A stretch of DNA of 64,000 nucleotides from Agrypnia vestita (taxonomy: Eukaryota; Arthropoda; Insecta; Trichoptera; Phryganeidae), in the NCBI GenBank assembly GCA_016648135.1, contig JADDOH010010861.1, forward strand, positions 1-64,000. The letters run 5' to 3'. A program made the translations under genes and the position numbers. The notes below the pieces were generated by a model, which was given only the letters and a program-made list of their open reading frames with translations, ran no database searches and had not been told where the DNA came from. This document shows positions 55,690 to 64,000 of the stretch, piece after piece. Each line of letters begins with the position of its first letter. Position 1 is the stretch's first letter.

Positions 55690-55838
55690 AATGCAGTAAT
55701 CGATGATTACTAATTTACAATGACTGAATTCGAGATTAATTTAATTTATAGGACACATGGTTGTGGAAGGATAGATACATAAAATTTAAAATTTAGAATC
55801 GGTGAGTGTATTCAAAACATTTTTAAAATTTTTTGGGT
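55690..55838 (+). repeat. Small inverted-repeat element, third copy
   Basis: AATGCAGTAATCGATGATTA, GATAGATACATAAAAT and GTGAGTGTATTCAAAACATT align with 31368-31514. The ends are inverted relative to each other (AATGCAGT...AGTGTATT). Confidence 0.7.
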
Positions 55839-56219
55839 GTTGCTGCCTTTTACTCCACATATATTTATGATAAATGCCAAGACATCTGTCAAATATCAAT
55901 ATTTGTATCACTATAGCAAAAATAATGGCTTAAATTAAAACAAGATGATTTCAACTAAGTTTTAAAATACCTTTAGTGCTAATTTTCTTTAATCTTCACA
56001 CAATGTCATATAAAAGTAACCGGACATGACTGTTTTTTTTATTTTATTTATTCATGAGAAAGTAACAGTACATATAAAAATCAGAATACTCATGATTATT
56101 GAGTTATATAGAGACCATCTTACAAGTTTCCACAGAATTAACATGCTATGTATTAACATACAGCAACAATAACTTAAGTTATACAAAAAAATGTTTTAAG
56201 TCACGAACAAACTATGAAA
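55839..56219. other. Unassigned; possible LINE 3' tail
   Basis: TTTTTATTTTATTTATTCAT at 56034 read on the minus strand is a TAAATAAAATAAAA tail, as at 38.12 kb, but no coding end was matched. Confidence 0.3.
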
Positions 56220-56702
56220 GTCAAAGAATTAAAGGTAAAAGGGGAAAAAAGAATGGATAGGAAAGGACAGATCTACTTAGTAGAAATGAGAAGAGACAAG
56301 AAGAAAAAGAAGAAAGAAAGATATACCTATGTGTAGCAGAAAGATATACGAGGTCGGGACAAAAGAAAAAAGATGAATTAAAGAAAGATACAAGATATAA
56401 ATTACATATACGAAGTCTGGAAAAAAAGAAAGAATATGGATTAAAAAATAGGAAAAAAAAGGTGTAGGTATGACTGAGGTGAATATCCAAGAGTTTTAAA
56501 TTCATAGATTGATGAATTGAAAAGATCAAAGTCGCTGAATATATTGTTGAACAAATTAGACGAGCGATATATAAAAGAGTTTTGCCGGGAGTTGGTATTA
56601 CAGTGTGAAAGGCTCAAGGTCTCGACCGATCTAGTGGATCTTCCAGGTACCCTCAGGGAGATACGCTGCAGCAATGCCATGGGCAGTCAATCTTGGAGTT
56701 AG
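56220..56702 (+). other. Purine-rich tract followed by a short open frame
   Basis: 56225-56465 is strongly purine-biased on the plus strand (AAGAAGAAAAAGAAGAAAGA and similar). It is followed by an open frame 56517-56702 reading MKRSKSLNILLNKLDERYIK, EFCRELVLQCERLKVSTDLV, DLPGTLREIR. The latter has a natural amino-acid composition and might be a LINE or gene fragment, but I do not recognise it. Confidence 0.35.
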
Positions 56703-57184
56703 CTAGTTTATGAAGAAATATAACACCTGCAGTATTTCTGCGATTGACCAGTTATGATTTATTGCGTCATGATGATAGATTCGTAGAATTTTTAAAATAA
56801 GACAACAACTACGATCTAACAATAATAATAATGGTTCGGGCAACCTTAAAAGAGAACTGTTAATGAATAAATCATTATCATATCTCTTTTTCTTTTTTTT
56901 ATAAAGATTTTTTTTTGTCTTATATTTTAAAGTGAATAATATTTAATAACAGAGATTCAATAATTTTGAAAACGAACCTGCAGACAAACGTCTTTTTAGA
57001 CGTTATGTAGGACTAGATATATTACAAAATGTAAAAAAAATAAATAGAAAATAAAAAAACTAAGTATTTTTTCTTTCTCTGCAATTGGTTATCATATTGC
57101 ATATACATATAATATCGTCATGAGTCTAACTTCACTTTATCTAAGTCTCTTGAACCGTCAATATGAATCTAGAATCAACTGGAC
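56703..57184. other. AT-rich, no gene seen
   Basis: Nothing recognised. Confidence 0.2.
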
Positions 57185-57520
57185 TATTTTACCTACAATC
57201 ACTAGAAAAATTGAGAATCTAGTATAACGTTCTCGAGGTACATTTTGTACAAGACGCGAGAAGGCGTGCGTGAGGAGAGTCGTCGTTATTTGAGCACGAC
57301 ATATATGATCACAGAAAAATGAACTGTGTCAGTATGGCCAGTATTTTAAATAAGCCCAATAAATTAAGAGAGTACCTAATAGGCATCTGTAAATAAGTGC
57401 ACTTATATGCGAATTGACGTGAACCTGCGTGAAATATTTTAAAACAATTAGTGTGAATTTTAGAATGGTGATAAATTTCGTGTCCAGTGATTTTTTGTAA
57501 TAAATAAAACATTTTATTGT
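57185..57520 (+). mobile_element. LTR-like fragment, partner of 13.15-13.5 kb
   Basis: TTAGTGTGAATTTTAGAATG, CGTGTCCAGTGATTTTTTGT, AATAAATAAAACATTTTATT parallels 13366-13490. The polyadenylation-like AATAAA is at the same relative place. The 5' border is unclear. Confidence 0.35.
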
Positions 57521-57539
57521 TTTTAGTGTTTCGTTTACT

Positions 57540-57605
57540 TGTATATTTATATGGCGGACCAGGCCCTGGTCACCTAACTTGGTCAAGATGGAATAAACGC
57601 ATTAA

Positions 57606-57637
<32 letters not shown>

Positions 57638-57710
57638 TAATATTATTCTTATTATTTTATTATTATTATTATTATTATTATTATGTATTATTATTATTAT
57701 TATAACATGT
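57540..57710 (+). mobile_element. LINE-type 3' end with (ATT)n tail
   Basis: GGCGGACCAGGCCCTGGTCA, CCTAACTTGGTCAAGATGGA, ATAAACGCATTA precedes a 100-base ATT microsatellite. Such trinucleotide tails are usual for several non-LTR families. The coding region is absent. Confidence 0.5.
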
Positions 57711-58324
57711 TTATTTCAGACTTGTATCAGTGCACCTTGTGAGGTCAAGCAACTTTAGATATCCGATGATTATTTATTAAGTGCTGTTAGTAATCAAACC
57801 AAAATTACTCAATGAAGCCGAAAAGATATTAACATTTTAAAATTCATGTAATTTCAGATAATTGCCCCATGTTTGACCGTTCATAAATATAATTGTTGGC
57901 CACCCACTAGTGAACATGTTATCTGTTCCACGACAGACGGTGTTTAATGCGTTGTACGGTTTTATTTAAACAGGATATCTCGTAGCTAGTACAAAAAACT
58001 TCGGGGGAGTCTTCGTCATTCAATTTTGAATAGAAAATATTTTTTACACTTTAGACGAAATGTCAACAATTGAGGAGTTACGCGAAATGAACACAAAAAA
58101 AAGCGAACCGTAAATCTGCGGTATAAAAACGGCGCGAATAAATTTTACCAGAGACAAGCGGAATATTCTCGTGCAACGATTAGTGCGAATTATGAAATAG
58201 CTTTCCAGCTCAAGTTCATGTTCAGTGACTTTGTTTATTGATTCAAAGAATTTCATTTGGTTCCCACAGCCGCAAAATCGTGACAATATCCACTAACAGC
58301 AGTTAATTATTTCTTAATTTGTTT
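57711..58324. other. Unassigned sequence
   Basis: No gene or repeat partner. Confidence 0.2.
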
Positions 58325-58470
58325 TTTTCATAAGTATATTTATCACATATCTATTTGCATTAATACACAGATATGAAATTAAGATGACAAAATATTTGCT
58401 GACAACCAAGATTTGAACCCGAAACATTTCCTTTCCAAGAATCAGCGATATCTATTTCGCCACAGTAATC
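58325..58470 (-). mobile_element. tRNA-derived SINE, family S2, diverged copy
   Basis: Minus strand: CTTGGAAAGGAAATGTTTCG, B-box GGTTCAAATCT, then CAAATATTTTGTCATCTTAA, TTTCATATCTGTGTATT, parallel to the S2 body at 12.17-12.23 kb. A-box decayed. Confidence 0.55.
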
Positions 58471-58889
58471 ACTAATGATTACGAAAATTTTGTGACGTAT
58501 GTACTTAAACGTATTCTTATGTTAATTTTCTATATTGTCACTGATTCACGGTGGGGGAATCCAAATGAAAAGCTTAACTGGAACCGTAATTTGCACTGAT
58601 TCGCCTCAAGAATATTCCACATCCAGGTACACATTTGTTCAGATTACAGATCGATTGTCAAAGCGCGCGGCTGCCACACAATTTGTAAAAAAATGGTTTC
58701 TCTCGAATCTTTTCGCGCATTTACGTGCATTTCACTAGTAACTTATTATTTTTTAAATTGTTATTTTAAACGTTCAATGTACTCAGAAAACCTTCGAAAT
58801 ATTCAGTTCTCTTCGTTTTAAAATTTTCAGACAGTATATTATGGCATTTTCAAATATCTTTCAATTTTATATTGTAATGAATCCCAAAA
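58471..58889. other. Unassigned sequence
   Basis: No gene. Confidence 0.2.
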
Positions 58890-59262
58890 ACCGGTATCTA
58901 CTTCTTCTTCTTTCTCTTATCCCATTTCCCATTTCATTTGGGGTCGGCTCTCCTTATTATTTTTTTCCACGATTCCCTGTTCTGGGCCATCGCTTTGTCC
59001 AACTGGGCATTCTTCAGGTCGTTTTCCACACTACTCCACCGTGTGGCGCTGGGTCGACCTCTACCTCTTTTTATCTCTTGTATTTTGAGTGCAGAATGCA
59101 CTGCATGATCTACATGCATCATTACATGACCATACCATCTCAGTCGCGATTTCTTCACCTTTTCAGTAACAGGGGCCACTCTAAAACTACCCCTGATATG
59201 CTCATTTCTCACTCTGTCACGTCTTGTTACACCCCCAGACCATCTGAGCATCTTCATTTCAC
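58890..59262 (-). pseudogene. RTE-like LINE C-terminal end
   Basis: Open minus frame 59257-58934: MKMLRWSGGVTRRDRVRNEH, IRGSFRVAPVTEKVKKSRLR, WYGHVMMH, GRGRPSATRW and a WKKIIRRADPK end. Every step matches the canonical insect LINE tail (RMLRWxxGVTxxDxxRNExIRGxxxVAPIxxKxxxxRLRWYGHVxR). No internal stop over 107 codons, and an AAG-rich tail at 58905. Recent, 5'-truncated insertion. Confidence 0.85.
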
Positions 59263-59924
59263 TGGTATGGAGTTTTTGCTCGTAAACCTTCTATACATTC
59301 CAGTATTCTGAGCTTGCAGATCTTGCAGGTCTTGTGCAGTTTTGTATCTACTACGTATCTACTCATTTAATTTATTTAAAATACTTAAAAATCACTCACT
59401 CACAGCAAAATGTGTATTCATAGAAAAACAAATATTTTTATTTTTACTCCCACGTTATTTGATGTATGGTTACCGTAATACAACCCCCGTAACCTATAAA
59501 AACTACCCCACGCTTCATACACCCACAAATCGTGATAAAATCGAGCGGCCAAAGCTTGTTAGGTAACACAATATAGCGGAAAACAGATAAAGCCTACCTC
59601 CGAGCTGCGCAGCCTGAATACCCTATAAGGCTGTTCCACTCCCTTCTAGCGTCTTCCATCCCCATGCACATTATTGCCAGAACATCAATCCAATACACAT
59701 CATTAGGGTGAAATATTTTTTCAATAAAATTTTAACACTATTCTATCCTATTTTCAAAAATTTTGCAAACTCTTCGAAGTTATTTCTTAGAAAATAATTT
59801 TTTAACGCAGTCATTAAATGTAGTAAAATAATCTTTATTATATATATAAATTTATTTATTTAGAGTATTCAGGAATTCTCAATACAATAAATAAAATAAA
59901 AATCTTCTTAAAATATAATAAAAT
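59263..59924. other. Unassigned sequence
   Basis: No gene or repeat partner. Confidence 0.2.
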
Positions 59925-60195
59925 TATTTTGTGGTGACATAATTATAATTTATATAAAATAACTTTTAATAATAAAAGTTAATTGAATGTTATAAATAAT
60001 CAAGTCATTTTCATGTTAAGTAGGTAGGTACTTTATATTATTCATTTTCCATATACAACTTTTTTAATATTTTGATTATCAGTACTTCGATTTTTAAATT
60101 TTATTATCCTGACAAAGAAGCCATTGGCTTCGAAACATGTTGAATTTTTTTCAATAAAAAAGTGGTATTTAAAAAATTATTTTATATAAATTATA
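59925..60195 (+). repeat. Penelope-type terminal structure (family E)
   Basis: TTTTGTGGTGACATAATTAT at 59929 (as at 33.45 kb), then 60109 CTGACAA, A, hairpin GAAGCC-ATT-GGCTTC, GAAACATGTTGAATTTTTTT. ATAATTTATATAAAATAA and its inverse flank the unit at 59950 and 60176. Confidence 0.7.
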
Positions 60196-61234
60196 AAAAA
60201 AAAAACGAATCCTGAAATATTCTACTGGAGCTCTCTAACGAACGAACGACTCAATATACCTATGTAATTTCAGATCTTAAACGCTAATCTAACCAATTAT
60301 ATAAGAAATAAAATAAAGAGAGAAGTGAAATAAGTAAAGTATGAAAACAGTTTTTACATTAGTTTTTAAATCAGTTTTTTAATCAGCACTCTCCCAAACA
60401 TAGCATTCTTTAGTATTTATATGAATAATTTGCAATTTTGAAAATTGAAAGAAATCAAAATTGGTTGAGATATGAGCCGACTAGTAGAGCCCTGTTTTAA
60501 TAATCATCGCTATTTTTTCAACCTAATTGGTTGAACGGATCGGGAGATATCATGTACACCGTTTTGAACAAAGTTGTTTCGAGAAAAACGCTAAAGAAAA
60601 AAAAATCGAATATTTTTCTTTAATTACCTTTCATCTGCGGTTCCTGTAACATACATGAGGTACAGTTCTATTGTTGCTGTGATGTGCTCTGTTTCCTTTT
60701 GTGCTGCTCTTTTCAATTTCCTGGCCTCTTTAGTCTCCTGTTAAGCTCTTATGTTGGCTTCGACCAACTCTGATGCTCTCACTGTTAATTACTATAACTT
60801 CACTTATATTGGGAGTTTTTAAATAATTTAACGCTTTGAATATTTTTAAAAGTACAAACGATGTTTTTTTTTTTAAATTTCAAGGTGGCGTAATCCTTTA
60901 AGGGAAATTATATATTTTAAAAAATAGTCACAAATAAAGAAAAATAATAATATTTTTGATAATAATTTAAATGGATAAAGTTAACTTATATTTCTTCCAA
61001 AATATATTATTGATGAATATGGCATTTAAATTGTAGAGATTATTGATGATAATCATTAAAATGGATAGAAAACATAAATGTGTTATGTTTACTTGAGTTA
61101 AATAATATTTTTTACTCCTCGGGTTTCTGGAGTATTAGAATAGTTTTGAGATTATTAATATATTTTTGATGTATCAAGCAATGTTTTTCTAACATTGTTG
61201 TTAGTTAAATAATTTTTCATTTCAAAAAGCTAAC
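60196..61234. other. AT-rich, no gene seen
   Basis: AATTGGTTGAACGGATCGGG at 60529 resembles fragments of degenerate retroelement tails; no more can be said. Confidence 0.25.
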
Positions 61235-61310
61235 TTTGTATAAATCACACTTATTGAAGTCTACCGGTTTCGATACCACTGTACCTTCGTCAGTATGGAC
61301 TTACAATTAT
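61235..61310 (-). repeat. Penelope-type terminal motif (family E variant)
   Basis: Minus strand: CTGACGA, A, hairpin GGTAC-AGTG-GTATC, GAAACCGGTAGACTTCAATA. It shares GATACAGTGGTAT- and AAACCGGTA/AAACGGTAAAC-type strings with 47.07 kb. Confidence 0.65.
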
Positions 61311-62349
61311 GTAAATTTATTGTAGATTCGTCGTTCGCGTTAATGCCATTTTGTAGAAAGCTTATAGGTTTTTTTTTAAATTAAAATAATAATACTGTTT
61401 ATTAGCGTAGAATATAATTCATAAATTAATTTTTATAATCAAATATCTAATAATCTACCAATAACAATTTTAATCAAATAATATCAAGCTTTTGATAAAA
61501 AAAAATGGTTTTATTAGGTAGGTACATGTCGGATAATTTGGATACCATATTGGATTGGAATTAACAATCGAATAATTTGAAATAGTCAGAAATAATTGAA
61601 GTGAAATATAAATAACCATATAAATTTATCCACTGGTCCTATACTAAAAATATTTCCAGTGATTTCCGACATTAAATGTCAATTTACAATGCCTTTTCGT
61701 GATGCCATGTTTTTATATTTATAAACTCAGATAAAAAAATTATCTTTTTAATTGAATTTTGTTATTTGATATAATGTACCTAATTTAATATGTATTGAAT
61801 TTACGTATTGTATTAGGTTGAAGACTATTTTTTACCAGCCTGTTGAGGAAAATGTTTGTTTATTTAGTTTGGTTAAATAAATAAATTCAAGTGGTTTTGT
61901 AAAGAAAGTTATGTATTGATGTAAAATATCAGATGATCATCAATATAATTTTTTTGCTTTTATCTGTTCATTAATTTTCTTCACTTATTGCCTTTGTCTT
62001 TTAAATAATAAAATTATATATTTGATGCTTAAGTAGGTGACCTGAATTTCTAATCTTTATCATATGACACAAGAAAACAGGTTGATACCTAACGGTAAGA
62101 CAATATTTCCAACGAGACACAATTTCACTGTCATAAATCATTGTTATGGCACAAGAAACGACATAAAAAGTATTTATTTACGCCATAAATGAAAATCTAA
62201 TTCGGTCAACGACATATGTTACGTTTTTTTACGCCTTTTCTGTGCAACGGCTAGACAAGAAACACTAAAATTAATGTGACATTTTAACAAAGTGATCAAT
62301 TTTTAACAAAGTGTGACATTTTTAAATTTAATTATTATGTCCTTATTTT
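61311..62349. other. AT-rich, no gene seen
   Basis: Nothing recognised. Confidence 0.2.
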
Positions 62350-62548
62350 TATTAAGATCAATTATAGAAGTCTCAGAGAGGAAGTTTTTAATAGGGTAGC
62401 CAAGGGCTTATGACCTTTATAGCTGGCTTAAGTGATCAATTTATACAATGAAACTTTCGCCAATTCCACCGTAAAGACTTTGCTACATGTTTCTCGTATA
62501 AACAGTTTCGTTTCTGTGAGACTTTAATTTATCTTAATTAATAATTAT
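62350..62548 (-). repeat. Family B element, copy B4, internally deleted
   Basis: Arms TTAAGATCAATTATAGAAGT, CTC and TTCGTTTCTGTGAGACTTTA, ATTTATCTTAATTAATAA are both present. The core is shortened to GCTTAAGTGATCAATTTATA, CCAATTCCACCGTAAAGAC. Confidence 0.8.
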
Positions 62549-63524
62549 CTCTGCGTGCACAAAATTCAGTAATTTTTTTCTTAGGATATACATATAAAAT
62601 TGTTTATTTTTATATGTATGTTCTGAAAATTTATTAAGATTACCAAACTTGGATACCAAATCTATAAATAATTGTTTTACAATATCTCTCTATCTTTCTA
62701 CCAACCTAACGTTATTTTACATTTTATTGAAATATCTAAAACAAATAGGTGCAATATTTTTCAACCAAATAAATAAAACAGTCGATTGAAAAACATATTT
62801 CTAAACGATGACAAAACAATGACTTAACAATATAATCGTTTGTCTCTTAAAAAAACTATAAATATTTTGATAACATTCTATTTTAGAAGACGTTTTCAGT
62901 ATTTGTGTTAACCGTCCCGTTTCAGAAAAATAAAATCATCCCTTTGATCTAATATATTCAAATAAGAATACCCCTTATTCTTGCTTACAGTTTTAGGTAT
63001 ATACTTTGTCTACCAAAAATATGCCACTAATTTTTCCTTCGATGTTAGATTTTCACGAAATATTTGCAAGAGAAATGCGATAAATGGATTTTCGTTGAAT
63101 ATTTACCAATTTATGATTAATAATAATGTAAAGTAAACTCTAATATTGGCTTTCTAATAAATAGCAAGATAGTCAATTTATGTTTCAATATATAACTGTG
63201 ACGATTCTATGTCTTATTATACTTACTGTGTAATGTGAAATTTACGCATAGGACCTCAAATGTCCTTCAAATCAACTCCATTAACTGAAAAAAGGTCAAA
63301 TGTAGATCATTTTTGAGTAATATTAAACAGGTATGACAGGTTTCCTATTATGAATAGTTGTGGAGAAAAATAACTTGAAAGTTAACATTTTTTTCAGTAT
63401 TTCACCGTAAGACTAGGTATTGGTATGAATGTGAAAGAAAGGAAAACCAAGATTATGAGGCAAAGCAGGAACATAAGAAAAAACACTTAGCCCATACATT
63501 AGTTTTAAGTAGGTAGAATGGGTG
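62549..63524. other. AT-rich, no gene seen
   Basis: Nothing recognised. Confidence 0.2.
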
Positions 63525-63680
63525 CCTATGGAAATAAAAACACTTGTCTTTAAGTTTAAAATTTTTAATTTTTTGAAACACGTTTCGCCTTATGAGGGCA
63601 TTCATTCACAGATATGGAAATAAGAACAAGTGTTTTTATTTCCATATGTGTGATTATGGAGTACTTTAAACTTACCCTCA
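63525..63680 (-). repeat. Penelope-type terminal hairpin (degenerate)
   Basis: TATGGAAATAAAAACACTTGT (63529) and its inverse at 63629 enclose, on the minus strand, CCCTCATAAGGCGAAACGTG. The enclosed string resembles the family E CTGATGA...GAAAC layout with a short GCC/GGC stem. Confidence 0.6.
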
Positions 63681-64000
63681 AAACAATATAATGGATACCT
63701 TCAATTTCGAAGTGCTCGAAGACATTACTTACATTTGTTCCAATATCACTAAAGAAATGCCGTTAAACGAATAGCCGCAGGACGTAAAACACTCTCCCTT
63801 GTCCTTATTTCTAGGTACATTCTACTAAAACCCCTACATATTGTTTTTTCCACAAATGTACAGAAAAATACTTTTTTCTTGACCATTTTAAAAATACTTT
63901 TCTGCAGAGCGGTATCTTACGGAATAAATTGGAGTAAATTGAACGCTAATATTTGGAAGATTATAAAAACTCTTGAGCCATATCTATGGACCCGTAGATG
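63681..64000. other. Unassigned sequence to window end
   Basis: Nothing recognised. Confidence 0.2.

Noticed and set aside
58841..59311. Plus-strand 156-codon frame
   Set aside because: Antisense shadow of the LINE C-terminus on the minus strand.
1..64000. CRISPR arrays, operons, bacterial promoters or phage genes
   Set aside because: No regularly spaced direct repeats with unique spacers and no bacterial-type gene packing; the sequence is eukaryotic.

Overview
The window is AT-rich nuclear DNA of an animal, almost certainly an insect. The evidence is the set of mobile-element families it carries (BEL/Pao, mariner, piggyBac-like, pogo-like, hAT, Penelope-like, Jockey/CR1-type and RTE-type LINEs, tRNA-derived SINEs) and the lack of any bacterial-style gene organisation. 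The insect order cannot be fixed from sequence reading alone. I see no complete host protein gene. The window looks like intergenic or long-intron sequence packed with transposon relics.

Layout. 1-2.2 kb: the 5' part (gag to protease) of a BEL/Pao LTR retrotransposon on the minus strand, running off the left edge, with one in-frame stop. 3-11 kb: a hAT-type non-autonomous element with an 8-bp target duplication and a SINE inside it (5.25-5.83), a tandem array (6.0-6.5) interrupted by a LINE end, a hAT transposase tail and a 545-bp near-palindrome (9.47-10.01). 11-18 kb: a LINE tail, an inverted SINE pair, a mariner tail, several Jockey/CR1-like and RTE-like LINE ends and the first members of an approximately 335-bp interspersed family (A). 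18-27 kb: a complete solo LTR (20.36-20.95), further LINE ends and a GC-rich island (24.2-24.76). 27-34 kb: a Penelope-like palindrome, a second terminal-inverted-repeat family (B) and a nested inverted duplication (31.2-32.2).

34-48 kb: a second GC-rich island, two converging LINE tails (36.3-36.75), Penelope-like relics including a large inverted repeat (39.07-39.64), a 2-kb pogo-like element (41.01-43.03) holding a LINE with a 5' inversion, a Penelope endonuclease ORF (44.1-44.8) and a TTAA-flanked piggyBac-like relic (47.29-48.23). 48-64 kb: a LINE-type tail with internal repeat units, a nearly complete mariner with both inverted repeats (50.69-51.74), a 57-bp minisatellite, more SINE and LINE ends and several Penelope-type terminal hairpins.

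The elements do not form a pathway. What links them is nesting and shared families, which allow relative ages to be read. The observations best worth pursuing are a recurring CTGANGA-hairpin-GAAAC motif at Penelope-type ends (hammerhead-like layout, with reservations), family A delimited exactly by its insertion into a LINE reading frame, the large palindromes, and the two GC-rich islands that no repeat explains.
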